A stretch of DNA of 64,000 nucleotides from Mycolicibacter longobardus (GCF_002102265.1 NZ_LQPG01000039.1:62001-126000), one strand, 5' to 3'. Shown: positions 7,628-16,097, counted from the stretch's first letter. The notes: generated by a model not told the origin, from the letters alone. Program-made: numbers and translations.

Positions 7628-9222
7628 CGGTGGCAACCCCAGGCTCAGGAAAGACCACCTTCGCGCTGCGGATCGCCGCCGAGCTGTTGGTCGAGGGCAC
7701 AGTCGATCACGTCACTGTCGTGGTACCCACGGAGCACCTCAAGATCCAGTGGGCCCATGCGGCCGCCAGCTTGGGTATCGCCTTGGACCCGAGGTTCAGT
7801 AACTCGGCCGGCCACACTGCCCCGGACTACAACGGCGTTGTCGTTACCTACGCCCAGGTCGCCAGTCACCCCAGCCTGCACCGAATTCGCACCGAGAATC
7901 GCAGCACCCTGGTGATCTTCGACGAGATCCACCACGGGGGCGACGCCAAGTCCTGGGGGGATGCGATCCGAGAGGCGTTCGATGACGCCACCCGCCGACT
8001 CGCGTTGACCGGCACGCCATTTCGTAGCGATGACAGCACCATCCCGTACGTCACATATGCCCCCGATAACCACGGCATGATGCGCTCCCGCGCAGACCAT
8101 GCCTACGGCTACGCCGAGGCCTTGGCTGACGGTGTGGTGCGGCCTGTGGTCTTCCTGGCCTACTCAGGTGAGTCCCGCTGGCGTGACAGCGCCGGCGCCG
8201 AACACGTCGCCAGGCTCGGCGAAACACAGAGCACCGAACAGATCGCGCGTGCCTGGCGCACCGCGCTCAACCCCGCCGGTGAATGGATTCCCGCGGTGAT
8301 CACCGCCGCCGACACCCGGCTGCGGCGACTGCGCGAACACATCCCCGACGCCGGCGGCATGATCATCGCGTCAGACCAAGCCGCCGCCCGCGCCTACGCC
8401 GACCTGCTGACCACGATCACCGGCGAAGCCCCTACGGTAGTGCTCTCCGACGATCCAGGGTCATCGGATCGGATCGCCGAATTCGCGCGGGGCACCAGCC
8501 GCTGGCTGGTAGCGGTGCGCATGGTCTCCGAAGGCGTCGACGTGCCGCGGCTGTCGGTAGGTGTCTACGCCACAAGCGCCTCCACACCACTGTTCTTCGC
8601 TCAGGCCATTGGCCGGTTCGTTCGCTCGCGGCGCCCTGGGGAGACCGCCAGCATCTTCCTTCCGTCGGTGCCGAGCCTGCTGAAGCTGGCCAGCGAAATC
8701 GAGCAGCAACGGGATCACGTTCTGGGAAAGCCACACCGTGACAACGAACTCCCAGACGCACAGCCGGCCCGCCGCGGCGAGCCGGCGGATCCCGACGACG
8801 GCTTCGAAGCGCTCGGCGCCGACGCAGAGCTCGACCAGGTCATCTTCGACGGAGCCTCGTTCGGCACCACGGCCGCGGCCGGCAGCGACGAGGAGGCCGA
8901 CTACCTCGGCATCCCCGGCCTGCTCGACGCCGGCCAGATCCGGGAACTGCTGACTCGACACCGACACCAACAACCCGCAGAGCCGCCAGCCGTAGGCCAA
9001 GCGCCGGCCCGGGCCCTGGTGCACGACCAACTGCGTCAGTTGCGCCAGGACCTCAACGTCCTGGTGTCAGTAGCCCACCACCGAACAGGTTTGCCTCACG
9101 GCGCAATCCACAACGAGCTGCGCAGACTGCGCGGCGGCCCACCGGTCGCGGCCGCCAGCGTCGACCAGCTCCGTGAACGCATCGAAGCGGTCAAGACCCT
9201 AGGCAGGGGCGGAAGGCGATGA
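7622..9222 (+). pseudogene. SF2 (DEAD/DEAH-type) helicase, 3' fragment
   Basis: Continues the helicase begun at 315. Visible motifs: Walker A ATPGSGKT, DEIHH (motif II), LTGTPFRSD (motif III), SEGVDVP (motif V) and QAIGRFVRSRR (motif VI). The acidic middle and the C-terminal region end in a basic tail. All core motifs are intact, so the disruption is due only to the transposon, placed four codons before Walker A. A GTG at 7630 could in principle start a shortened protein, but it would lack the Q-motif region. Downstream small genes are co-directional, so the insertion may be polar on them. Confidence 0.88.
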
Positions 9223-9299
9223 ACCGCCCAACCGCACTCGGCGCAGAGCGTGCCGGCTCCCTGGCCGGCTGGTGCTAGGTAACGGGGGAGAGAACACTC

Positions 9300-9419
9300 A
9301 TGCACATCTACGAACTGGCCATGCAGATCAAGGCCGAAACCGAAGACGAAGCGCGCGCGATCGCCGTTGAGAGGATCCAGCGCAACGACGGATTCGACCT
9401 CGACCGGGTGGGCGAGTGA
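9300..9419 (+). CDS. small hypothetical protein, 39 aa
   Basis: ATG 9300 follows a strong ribosome site (CGGGGGAGAG). The peptide begins MHIYELAMQIKAE and is charged and probably alpha-helical. Its TGA overlaps the ATG of the next gene at 9419 (TGATG), so the pair is coupled. No family recognised. Confidence 0.6.
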   Translation: MHIYELAMQIKAETEDEARAIAVERIQRNDGFDLDRVGE

Positions 9420-9676
9420 TGGCCGGCACCTATGACCTTGATTTGTCCTGCAGCGGCGATGGTTGGGCAGGCACGTTCGCTGCCCTGATCGTGGCCACCG
9501 CCGATGATTTCCTCGCCGACGGCCCCTATGGCCCGGTCGAAATCACCCGAGACGACGGCGTCACCTTCACCGGTGAATTGGCCAGCCGATCTGGAAACGC
9601 GTTGGTACTTCAGGACCGTGCCAGCAACGCCTACCACGGGATCCACGTGGACGCCGTACTCAGGTTCCGGGCGTAG
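9419..9676 (+). CDS. hypothetical protein, 85 aa
   Basis: Starts at ATG 9419 overlapping the upstream stop; a GTG at 9416 is an alternative. Acidic, beta-rich in appearance (VEITRDDGVTFTGELASR), with no membrane segment and a single Cys. No family recognised. Part of the forward array of small genes after the helicase. Confidence 0.6.
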   Translation: MAGTYDLDLSCSGDGWAGTFAALIVATADDFLADGPYGPVEITRDDGVTFTGELASRSGNALVLQDRASNAYHGIHVDAVLRFRA

Positions 9677-9725
9677 ACCGCGCCACGCAATCCATCGGCA
9701 CCACAACAAGGGGGGGAACACGAAC

Positions 9726-10055
9726 ATGGCAGATGTCCAGTCCACAGGGGCCCTTGCCGACGACCCGATCGGCGGACTGCTCACCGTCACTGACGGCATG
9801 ATGCACTACCTGACCCGGTGCTGCGGTGCCAGCGCAAAAGGATCGGCCAACGGTTCGACCGGGGTGGTGTGCAGGGCGTGCTACTGCGATATCGACCCGG
9901 AGATCGGGAACGCCTGGATGGTCGACGACCCCGCATCGTGGAAGCAGTATCAGGACCGGTTGGCCGCCTACTTCGGTGACCAGGCGGCCGTGGTGGCCAA
10001 CCAACTCCGTGAGCGAGCCCTCGAGCGAACCTACGGGTCCAGCCAGGCTGTCTAG
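9726..10055 (+). CDS. Cys-rich hypothetical protein, 109 aa
   Basis: ATG 9726 has AAGGGGGGGAA upstream. The N-terminal half carries RCCGAS and VCRACYCD, a set of five cysteines that could hold one zinc. A helical acidic C-terminal half follows (DDPASWKQYQDRLAAYFGDQ). No family recognised; a zinc-binding role is inferred only from Cys spacing. Confidence 0.6.
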   Translation: MADVQSTGALADDPIGGLLTVTDGMMHYLTRCCGASAKGSANGSTGVVCRACYCDIDPEIGNAWMVDDPASWKQYQDRLAAYFGDQAAVVANQLRERALERTYGSSQAV

Positions 10056-10082
10056 GTCGAGGCAGCGGGGAGGCGAAGGAAC

Positions 10083-10301
10083 GTGTTCACAGCGTTGGAG
10101 CGAGTGATCATCAGACCGAGGTCGGGTGCAGCACCACTGACCGGCCACTTCATGGGCTACAACCACTTCGGCGACCCGATGGTCGTGTACCACGACCATC
10201 CCCAAGGGCAGGAGTGGGGCCTGAGGCGTCGCGACGAAGTGACCGGCAACGGCGATCCCTGCGACTGCCCCGCTGCGCAGCTGGCGCGCCAACAGGCCTG
10301 A
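10083..10301 (+). CDS. hypothetical protein, 72 aa
   Basis: GTG start at 10083 preceded by GGAGGCGAAGGA. Contains HFMGYNHFGDPMVVYHDHP, rich in His and aromatic residues, and a C-terminal DPCDCP. No family recognised. It is read in the same direction as its neighbours. Confidence 0.5.
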   Translation: MFTALERVIIRPRSGAAPLTGHFMGYNHFGDPMVVYHDHPQGQEWGLRRRDEVTGNGDPCDCPAAQLARQQA

Positions 10302-10362
10302 ACCCCAACACCATGGCTGGGCCTGCGCGGCCCCGCGGAAACCGGCGAGAGGAACCACCCGA

Positions 10363-10638
10363 ATGCGCTATCAGCACACCCACAATGCAGCGGCGTGCCC
10401 TGACTGCGCAGCCTGTACCCGGCGGTGGGGTCCCGGCCACCGCTGCGACAAGGTCCACGACCTGCGTGAAGGAGATGTCGTCACCGTCGGTAACAGCATC
10501 AAGCCGTGGCTGGTCAGATTCGCCGGGGACGTAGTAGTCACCGCCATCGATCCCGTCGGCCGGTATCACAGCTTCGGCCGCGGCTGCCCGCGTCCACTGT
10601 CAGAGCTCACGCCCGTCGGGCACCAGGAATCCGCGTGA
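10363..10638 (+). CDS. Cys-rich hypothetical protein, 91 aa
   Basis: ATG 10363 after GAGAGGAACC. The N-terminus has CPDCAACTRRWGPGHRC, four Cys with a His, resembling a zinc-knuckle. The following part is beta-rich (EGDVVTVGNSIKPWLVRF). Its TGA overlaps the next ATG (10636-10640). No family recognised. Confidence 0.6.
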   Translation: MRYQHTHNAAACPDCAACTRRWGPGHRCDKVHDLREGDVVTVGNSIKPWLVRFAGDVVVTAIDPVGRYHSFGRGCPRPLSELTPVGHQESA

Positions 10639-10940
10639 TGACCGGAGCCACCGATGGCCCCACCATGAAACATGCGCTGGTGACCATCAGCCACGATCGC
10701 ACCGACAGCTGCGACGGCGTCTACGACTCCTACGACGACGCACTGGCCGCGGTCAACAGCATCTGCGCCACCTACGGGTGGCGCTACAACCTAGCCGCGG
10801 GCGTCATGCTCGGCGACCCGTTCGCTGAACCCCGAAACACCCCTGACCCGGCTCTGGACTGCCAGCAGGCCCCCGGCGAACAGTGGGCGGATATCGACGT
10901 CGCCATGTACTTCCGCATCACACCAGAAACAGCCGGCTGA
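10638..10940 (+). CDS. hypothetical protein, 100 aa
   Basis: ATG 10638 overlaps the preceding stop (TGATG); an internal ATG at 10665 (MKHALVTISH) is an alternative. Contains DGVYDSYDDALAAVNSICA, a short alpha/beta pattern, with a C-terminal DIDVAMYFRI strand. No family recognised. Confidence 0.55.
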   Translation: MTGATDGPTMKHALVTISHDRTDSCDGVYDSYDDALAAVNSICATYGWRYNLAAGVMLGDPFAEPRNTPDPALDCQQAPGEQWADIDVAMYFRITPETAG

Positions 10941-10982
10941 CCAGCCAGCTGACCTATAGGCAATGGACAGAAGGAGAGTCAG

Positions 10983-11216
10983 ATGACCGAGGCCGAGGCC
11001 GAAGAGCTCGGCCGCCAGGCCCGCCGCGACGAGCGAGGCAATGTGCCCGTGGCGGATCCCCTCATCTACGCCGAGGTCGAAAACTCCCAAGTCGGCGAGA
11101 AGACCCACCTCATGCACGCCTTCAATCGCGGCTGGCATGCCGAGAATGCGGCAGCGGCCGACGAACCGGTGCGCCGCGTCGACGTCCACCCAGGCAGCAC
11201 GGAGGACCTGAGATGA
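10983..11216 (+). CDS. hypothetical protein, 77 aa
   Basis: Excellent ribosome site (GAAGGAGAG) before ATG 10983. Acidic N-terminal helix (MTEAEAEELGRQARRDE), a middle AFNRGWHAENA and a charged tail. No family recognised. The stop overlaps the next ATG (ATGA, 11213). Confidence 0.6.
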   Translation: MTEAEAEELGRQARRDERGNVPVADPLIYAEVENSQVGEKTHLMHAFNRGWHAENAAAADEPVRRVDVHPGSTEDLR

Positions 11217-11434
11217 GCGCCAGCGAGGAGCAGGACCTGACGACCTGGAGTGTCGTGGGGCACTGGGAGTGCGGCGAGATCGTCGTCGAGTACGTGGTGG
11301 AAGGCGACCACCAAGACCCGCGCATCGATACCGGCTACTGGGATGAAGGCCTCTTCGCCGCATCCGGCCAAGGCCACACCGTGGAAGAGGCGATTGCCGC
11401 AGTGCGCGCAGAATATGAGGTAGCCCATGGCTGA
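11213..11434 (+). CDS. hypothetical protein, 73 aa
   Basis: ATG 11213 overlaps the previous TGA. Beta-rich start (WSVVGHWECGEIVVEYVVEG) and a terminal helix (HTVEEAIAAVRAEYEVAHG). No family recognised. It overlaps the next gene by 8 bp. Confidence 0.55.
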   Translation: MSASEEQDLTTWSVVGHWECGEIVVEYVVEGDHQDPRIDTGYWDEGLFAASGQGHTVEEAIAAVRAEYEVAHG

Positions 11435-11726
11435 GCAGACCGAGCTGGCGGCCGCGTGCGAACTCCTGCGGTCCGTCGTCAGCCGGTGGTATCGCCAAGG
11501 CTACGCCGGGGAATGCCTCGACGCTGCCGCAGCAGCCCTCGATGGGCTGGACGCACTCGAGGCCGCAGGCGGTGAAAGCACCGGTGACCCAACGGTATTG
11601 AAAGATCTGAGGGACCGGCTACAGGCGGCCGTCGACCGCCACCGCGAGTTGGGCCACGGCGGCAGCCTCACAGCCGCCGGCGCGCAGCTCGTCATGGCCA
11701 TCGACAATCTGCGCCTGGGCCAATGA
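11427..11726 (+). CDS. hypothetical helical protein, 99 aa
   Basis: Almost entirely alpha-helical and Ala/Leu-rich (LRSVVSRWYRQGYAGECLDAA, split by a Gly-rich turn). No membrane segment or metal motif. It overlaps the Nudix gene by 4 bp (ATGA), so the two are probably co-translated. Confidence 0.6.
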   Translation: MAEQTELAAACELLRSVVSRWYRQGYAGECLDAAAAALDGLDALEAAGGESTGDPTVLKDLRDRLQAAVDRHRELGHGGSLTAAGAQLVMAIDNLRLGQ

Positions 11727-12163
11727 ACCCCACAGCATTGCCAAAGCACTCGGTGAGCGTCGCCGGAATCGTCATCGACCCCGCCGGCCGGGTCCTGACG
11801 ATTCAGCGCGCCGACAACGGGCATTGGGAGCCGCCAGGAGGCGTCCTGGAACTCAACGAGACCTTGGAGGAAGGCGTCCGCCGCGAGGTCTTCGAGGAAA
11901 CCGGCGTCACCGTCGACGTGGAACGCCTCACGGGCGTCTATCAGAATCTCGCTAAAGGAGTCGTCGCCCTGGTCTACCGCTGCCGGGCGGTAGAGGGTAC
12001 GGCGCATCCGACCGCTGAAGCTCGTGCTGTCCGCTGGATGGACCGCGAACAAGTAGCCGACGCCATGACAGAAGTCTTCTCCGTCCGCGTATTCGACGCC
12101 TTCGACGAGCGGGCCCACTCACGCACCCACGACGGAATCCGACTCTGCTACAGCGGGCACTGA
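11723..12163 (+). CDS. Nudix hydrolase
   Basis: 146 aa. The Nudix box GX5EX7REUXEEXGU is intact, from GGVLELNETLEEG through RREVFEETGV (about residues 39-61). The family hydrolyses nucleoside diphosphates linked to another moiety; the substrate cannot be read from sequence. The start MNPTALPKHSVSVAGIV overlaps the upstream gene. In an accessory array a role in nucleotide or NAD/ADP-ribose metabolism is conceivable. Confidence 0.85.
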   Translation: MNPTALPKHSVSVAGIVIDPAGRVLTIQRADNGHWEPPGGVLELNETLEEGVRREVFEETGVTVDVERLTGVYQNLAKGVVALVYRCRAVEGTAHPTAEARAVRWMDREQVADAMTEVFSVRVFDAFDERAHSRTHDGIRLCYSGH

Positions 12164-12188
12164 GGACCAACAGGGGAGGAGCGGTGCG

Positions 12189-12362
12189 ATGGGCACGGTG
12201 TGCGGGTGGAACGGCTGCCGCGAGCCGAAGGCCGACGCCGAGGACCGGTGTGAGGAGCACGAGTTCTCGCAGTGCGGCACTGAGGGATGCGACGGGGACG
12301 CTGACAGCGGCGACAGCTACGACGGTTACTGCGGGAACTGCGCCGACCGGCGCTACGGATGA
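12189..12362 (+). CDS. Cys-rich small zinc-finger-like protein, 57 aa
   Basis: ATG 12189 follows GGGAGGAGCG. The peptide has about eight Cys in pairs (CGWNGC, CEEHE, CGTEGC, CGNC), as in a two-site zinc microprotein, and is very acidic. Too short for automatic callers but supported by the ribosome site and by Cys patterns shared with its neighbours. No family recognised. Confidence 0.55.
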   Translation: MGTVCGWNGCREPKADAEDRCEEHEFSQCGTEGCDGDADSGDSYDGYCGNCADRRYG

Positions 12363-12493
12363 TCCTGACCGCCGCAGCATTCAGGGGCACGAGTCCCCGG
12401 AGAATCCGGCGTCGAGGAAGTCGGGGTCCGGACGCGTCACTACCTGATGAAGATGGGCCTGCTCGCTAACGTCGATTCATAGGGGGAATGACC

Positions 12494-12518
12494 GGCGGGA
12501 CCGCATCAGCGGCCCGCC
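12494..12518 (+). promoter_or_regulatory. strong hairpin in the leader of the 12535 gene
   Basis: GGCGGG-A-CCGC-atca-GCGG-CCCGCC folds into a 10-bp stem with one bulged A and a tetraloop, followed by AAAAATGGGGGG, which includes the ribosome site of the next gene. It could be a weak terminator between operon segments or a leader structure. Confidence 0.45.
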
Positions 12519-12534
12519 AAAAATGGGGGGAACT

Positions 12535-12891
12535 ATGGCAATTGACGTCCGCGTGCTGTTGAACCAATCGGAGGAGAATTTCCGCGGGTACCGGCACGGC
12601 GCCACACTGAGCGAGGTTGCCGCCTTCGAGCTACCCGAGGAACTCGTCAGTCAGATCGCCGACGGAGTTCCGGTGCAGGCACTCGAATCCGTGTTTCGTG
12701 AACTCAATATCGACACCCCCACCGCGGAGTGGGCGCTGCGGTACCGCCTTAACCGCAACCGAAGCCTCAGTGTGGGCGACGTCGTCATCGTCGGCGAGCT
12801 CGCCTACGCGGTGGAGAGCTGCGGCTGGGCGCCGGTAGCGCTTGTCGCCGAACAGATCACCAACCGTGCATCCGAGAGCCCGGTCGGATGA
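12535..12891 (+). CDS. hypothetical protein, 118 aa
   Basis: ATG 12535 has GGGGGG nine bases upstream; ATG 12523 is less well placed. Contains ENFRGYRHGATLSEVAAFEL and, near the middle, RSLSVGDVVIVGELAYAV. The NRSLSVGDVV type of motif recurs in small proteins of actinobacterial mobile elements as I remember them, but I cannot name the family with confidence. The stop overlaps the next start (ATGA). Confidence 0.65.
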   Translation: MAIDVRVLLNQSEENFRGYRHGATLSEVAAFELPEELVSQIADGVPVQALESVFRELNIDTPTAEWALRYRLNRNRSLSVGDVVIVGELAYAVESCGWAPVALVAEQITNRASESPVG

Positions 12892-13064
12892 GCCTCGACC
12901 CTGACGACCGGGTGTACGCAAACGCCAGCGGAACCGGGGAACCGGTTGCCTGTCAGTGGTTCGCGCGGTGCAGCAACCCGGCCAACGGATTGCGCGACGC
13001 CGGCCCGCTCGGCCAAGTGCCGATCTGCTGCCGTTGCGACAACAAGGTCACGTCGCTTCAATGA
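12888..13064 (+). CDS. small Cys-rich protein, 58 aa (zinc-ribbon-like)
   Basis: ATG 12888 overlaps the previous TGA. Four to five Cys are arranged as CQWFARC and, 26 residues later, CCRC, a four-Cys zinc-ribbon pattern. It is read out of frame by longer overlapping ORFs but the coupling and Cys pairs support it. Confidence 0.55.
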   Translation: MSLDPDDRVYANASGTGEPVACQWFARCSNPANGLRDAGPLGQVPICCRCDNKVTSLQ

Positions 13065-13113
13065 CCGGCCCGCACCGCAACACCATGTTCACCGACTTTG
13101 GGAGGAGTCACCA

Positions 13114-13362
13114 ATGAGTTCGATCCAGCAGCTCGACCCGCAACAGATCGATGCCATGCGCCGGGAGATCAACCACGGCCTGATGGTCACATTCATCAAC
13201 GCTGAACTGCTCGAGCGGGCCAGTCTCGACGTCGGACGATCGGTCGTGTTCTACGACGCGGACCACGGCTTCCTCTACGCCGTCGCTGAGCTACCCGACA
13301 CCGGTATGCTGCAGCGTCTTTACGACAACACCTCGATCCGATTCTGGTCGTACGGCTGCTGA
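13114..13362 (+). CDS. hypothetical protein, 82 aa
   Basis: Strong ribosome site GGGAGGAG before ATG 13114. Helical N-terminus (SSIQQLDPQQIDAMRREINH) then VVFYDADHGFLYAVAELPD. No family recognised. Last forward gene before a block of reverse genes. Confidence 0.6.
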   Translation: MSSIQQLDPQQIDAMRREINHGLMVTFINAELLERASLDVGRSVVFYDADHGFLYAVAELPDTGMLQRLYDNTSIRFWSYGC

Positions 13363-13363
13363 A

Positions 13364-13415
13364 CCCGCCTGGTAGCGCGCGGCGGGCCCGCGGCGGCTTG
13401 CTGCTACACGGCGGG
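13364..13415. terminator. possible bidirectional terminator between convergent genes
   Basis: CCCGCC..GTAGC at 13364-13376 pairs with GCTAC..GGCGGG at 13403-13415, enclosing a second GC-rich inner hairpin. It sits between convergent stop codons (13362 and 13404). There is no T-run. Confidence 0.35.
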
Positions 13416-13637
13416 GTGCGTCTGAACGAGGTAGGACAGCGTTACCCACAGTGCGCCCAGGCCCAGCGCGTAGAACAGCACTGCCCGCAGGGCACGTCGC
13501 GCGGCCTGCAGCGGGCGTAGGACGCGGCGGCGCAGGGCCCGCACCGACGACAGAGTCACATGGCCAGTTGCGCCAGCGGAAGCTGTCGCCGCGAGGTAGT
13601 CGGCGTGGGCGTGGGCAAGGTCCAGTAGTGCGTTCAT
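13404..13637 (-). CDS. small membrane protein, 77 aa
   Basis: ATG 13637 (MNALLDLAHAHADYLAATA). The middle is strongly basic (RALRRRVLRPLQAARRALRA) and is followed by one membrane helix (FYALGLGALWVTLSYLV). It overlaps the upstream reverse gene by 4 bp. No family recognised. Confidence 0.55.
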   Translation of the reverse strand: MNALLDLAHAHADYLAATASAGATGHVTLSSVRALRRRVLRPLQAARRALRAVLFYALGLGALWVTLSYLVQTHPAV

Positions 13638-13849
13638 CGGGGCTCCTGTGCCGGATCGTCGTAGGTGACCAGAGCCTGGTCGCCGGTATTGAGGCTCACC
13701 CACGAAACGACGTCACTGTCTGCGACGTCGGCAGGAATGCAGTAGAGGTAGCGCACGTAACCCAGTGCGGCGGCCTCGGTTTGGTGCGCGGTACAGCTCA
13801 GGCCGTGTCGAGCGCTGTAGCGCGCAACCATCCAGACAAGATCATTCAC
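13634..13849 (-). CDS. hypothetical protein, 71 aa
   Basis: Begins MNDLVWMVARYSARHG and contains YVRYLYCIPADVADSD, alternating beta and helical segments. It overlaps the next gene by ATGA at 13634-13637. No family recognised. Confidence 0.55.
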   Translation of the reverse strand: MNDLVWMVARYSARHGLSCTAHQTEAAALGYVRYLYCIPADVADSDVVSWVSLNTGDQALVTYDDPAQEPR

Positions 13850-13882
13850 TGTGCCGGTGCTCCTTGTGCTTCGCTGGAGCGT

Positions 13883-14179
13883 TCACAGTTTGGCCAGCGC
13901 GTCTAGGTAGTCGGTCAGGTCGAAGCGCAGTGCCCAGTAGGTCCAGTCCTGTTCTGTTCCGGGCTCGACCGAAGGTGGCTCGATCGAAATCAGGCGGGCA
14001 TATTCGCGCTCTGCCCGCGTGACGAACCCGTGCTGCAGAGCCAGCGCAATGCGCTCCGGATCCGTTGTGCACTGCGCGGTGGTGCCCAGCAAGACGCGAC
14101 CACCGCCACTGGACACCTCGTCGATCCTGGTGCCTCCCGAACCCGGCTCGCATCGCAGCCATATCACGCATTCACTCAT
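13883..14179 (-). CDS. hypothetical protein, 98 aa
   Basis: ATG 14179 gives MSECVIWLRCEPG; the longer upstream frame has no supported start. Contains a helix TTDPERIALALQHGFVTRAE and a C-terminal RFDLTDYLDALAKL. No family recognised. It overlaps the upstream gene by 8 bp. Confidence 0.55.
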   Translation of the reverse strand: MSECVIWLRCEPGSGGTRIDEVSSGGGRVLLGTTAQCTTDPERIALALQHGFVTRAEREYARLISIEPPSVEPGTEQDWTYWALRFDLTDYLDALAKL

Positions 14180-14399
14180 CGTCGAACCCGTTGCAGTAGT
14201 CGGCTTCCCCGCTGCAGAGGTCCTCAAGAGAGATGGAATCGCCGCAGTGGCACCGCCCGCCGCCGCCACGCGTGCGAACGTAGCGGTGCGTGCAGGTGAG
14301 CGGGTCAGGCTCTGGAGCGGCCGCAAGGGCGGCCCGGTATTCGTCACGCTCGGCCTCGTGAATCGGGTTGGGCTCCCGATCGTCCCAGCGGTAGCTCAT
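14172..14399 (-). CDS. small Cys/His-rich protein, 75 aa
   Basis: ATG 14399 has GGGGGA eight bases upstream; GTG 14405 is too close to it. After a charged helical start it has CTHRY, CHCGD and later Cys residues, a possible zinc site. The pattern C-x-H then C-x-C recurs in other small proteins of the region. No family recognised. Confidence 0.55.
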   Translation of the reverse strand: MSYRWDDREPNPIHEAERDEYRAALAAAPEPDPLTCTHRYVRTRGGGGRCHCGDSISLEDLCSGEADYCNGFDDE

Positions 14400-14432
14400 A
14401 GACACATCCCCCTGGTCACCGTCGCGGTAGCA

Positions 14433-14594
14433 CTAGTCGCGGCCGAAGTTGGCGACGTCGACGTCGGTAGCAGGGCATACGAGCAGATTCGACTCACGGC
14501 ACTCCAGATAGGCCTGGACTGCAGCTTCCTGGGTGTCGGCTTCGATAATGGAAACCTGATCCATCGCCAGGTCGTCGATGCGCCAATTGGCCAT
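14433..14594 (-). CDS. small hypothetical protein, 53 aa
   Basis: ATG 14594 (MANWRIDDLAMDQVSIIEAD) lies nine bases after a GGGGGG ribosome site; longer starts at 14618 and 14651 lack one. Contains TQEAAVQAYLECRESNLLV. No family recognised. First gene of the reverse cluster. Confidence 0.5.
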   Translation of the reverse strand: MANWRIDDLAMDQVSIIEADTQEAAVQAYLECRESNLLVCPATDVDVANFGRD

Positions 14595-14651
14595 ACCGTC
14601 TTGCCCCCCGATTCGCATGCCGCACGCTGCGGCTTTGCCATCGAAATCCAC

Positions 14652-15022
14652 GCTAACGTGCCCTGAGGGCGCCGCTCTGGCCGCGACACGTCGATGCCCC
14701 CGGTTTGACCCGCCAGGGACCCCTGCGGCGCGCCGCTAGCATCCCAGCGAACACGGTGCGCGGCGATAAACTCGGTACGGCGCCGGGGCCGATACCCCCC
14801 CCTTCTTCGTGATCTCGGCGCAGCGCGTGTGGCGAGCACACGCGACCCGGCTCGGCTCGATCGCAGACCCCCCTCTGCGGTGCCGCCGAGCCGGGCTCTA
14901 TTAGGCCCAGCGTCGAGCTGCGCTCCGGCCGCGTGGATCGGCAGCGAAAATCCGCCGGGCGGCGTGGCGATGCCCAGACTGGCTCCTATGCCGGTGCCAT
15001 CATCGGAAATGAGGGGGGCACA
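14652..15022. other. intergenic region between divergent small-gene clusters
   Basis: No convincing gene. It contains a perfect 7-bp hairpin CGCGTGT..ACACGCG at 14824-14844 and several GC-rich short palindromes. As it separates reverse and forward clusters it should hold divergent promoters, but no clear -35/-10 pair is visible. Confidence 0.5.
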
Positions 15023-15169
15023 GTGGGCATGAGAGCAGTCTGGCGGGGCGAGCACCGAGCCGGCGTTTCGGCGGCGCCCGTGTCAATTCGCGAGACTGCG
15101 AGCAGGTTTCAGATCGCCGCTGACAGTGCGCCTTCCTTTCCAAACGAAGGCCACGGCGAGGCCGCATAG
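15023..15169 (+). CDS. small hypothetical protein, 48 aa
   Basis: GTG 15023 preceded by GAGGGGGGCA. It encodes MGMRAVWRGEHRAGVSAAPV, then a polar tail. It ends 19 bp before the hydrolase start. No family recognised; modest confidence that it is translated. Confidence 0.4.
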   Translation: MGMRAVWRGEHRAGVSAAPVSIRETASRFQIAADSAPSFPNEGHGEAA

Positions 15170-15188
15170 CGCGATCTCAGGGGGGACC

Positions 15189-16097
15189 ATGAGGGGGCAG
15201 CGAACGCAGCGCATCAGCGCGGCAGATGGAACCGAGCTGGCCGTCGAAGAAATCGGTCCGCCCGACGCGGCCCTGACCGTGATCTTCAGCCACGGCTTCT
15301 GTCTGAGCAAGGCCGCCTGGGCTCCCCAGCGCCACCACCTGCCCGAGCATGTCGGAGACGATGTGCGGATGGTGTTCTACGACCACCGCGGTCACGGCGC
15401 CTCGGCCCCGGCGCCAGCTGAGACGTACACGATCAACCAGCTCGGCGATGACCTGGACACGGTGATCTCACAAACCGCACCGCAAGGGCGGGTCGTGCTG
15501 GCCGGACATTCGATGGGAGGCATGGCGATTCTGGCGTTCGCCGCACGGCACGCCGAAACGCTGCGACGAGTGGCCGGGGTGGCGCTGGTATCGACCGCCG
15601 CCGACGAACTAGGCAGTCACGGGATCGGGCGCGCTCTGCACACTCCGGCAGTGCCCTTGCTGCAGCTGGCTGCTCAGCGGTTTCCCCGCCGAACCACTCA
15701 GGCCTGGGCGATGGCCCGCACCAGTCTGGCGCCATTGCTGGGCATTCCGGCGATGAAATCGCCCGCGATGGCGGCTAACTCGCAGTGTTGTCGCATGATT
15801 GGGCAAACGGCGATCTCGACCATCGCCGCGCTGCTGATGGAGTTCCGGGCCTACGACCAGAAGCAAGGCGTATCTGCGCTGACGCACCTGCCTGCGCTCG
15901 TTGCCTGCGGTGAGCAGGATCCGATCACCCCATTGGCCCACTCCGCGGCGCTAGCCAAGGTGCTTCCCTATTCGGAATTCGTGCGCGTCCCAGGCGCTGG
16001 GCACATGCTGGAACTCGAGCGGCCACGTTTGATCAGCACCGCCATCGGCAAACTCGTTGCCCGCGCTCGCGCCTACGACCTTGCCTGCGTCGGCTGA
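15189..16097 (+). CDS. alpha/beta hydrolase
   Basis: 302 aa from ATG 15189, preceded by CAGGGGGG. Oxyanion region IFSHGFCLSKAAW, nucleophile elbow GHSMGG, acid in CGEQDPITP and catalytic His in GAGHMLELERP: a complete triad. It resembles mycobacterial lipase/esterase or haloperoxidase-type hydrolases. No signal peptide, so cytoplasmic. Substrate unknown. It stands out in size from the surrounding microgenes. Confidence 0.88.
   Translation: MRGQRTQRISAADGTELAVEEIGPPDAALTVIFSHGFCLSKAAWAPQRHHLPEHVGDDVRMVFYDHRGHGASAPAPAETYTINQLGDDLDTVISQTAPQGRVVLAGHSMGGMAILAFAARHAETLRRVAGVALVSTAADELGSHGIGRALHTPAVPLLQLAAQRFPRRTTQAWAMARTSLAPLLGIPAMKSPAMAANSQCCRMIGQTAISTIAALLMEFRAYDQKQGVSALTHLPALVACGEQDPITPLAHSAALAKVLPYSEFVRVPGAGHMLELERPRLISTAIGKLVARARAYDLACVG

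Noticed and set aside
6204..7802. Forward ORF (532 aa) across istA
   Set aside because: Antisense shadow of istA and crosses the transposon boundary.
7630..9222. Complete helicase starting at GTG 7630
   Set aside because: The frame is open upstream into the transposon end and the missing N-terminus is present at 315-438.
14396..15055. Reverse ORF (219 aa) in the small-gene intergenic region
   Set aside because: No start signal and residue composition typical of a shadow; the real small gene lies in another frame.
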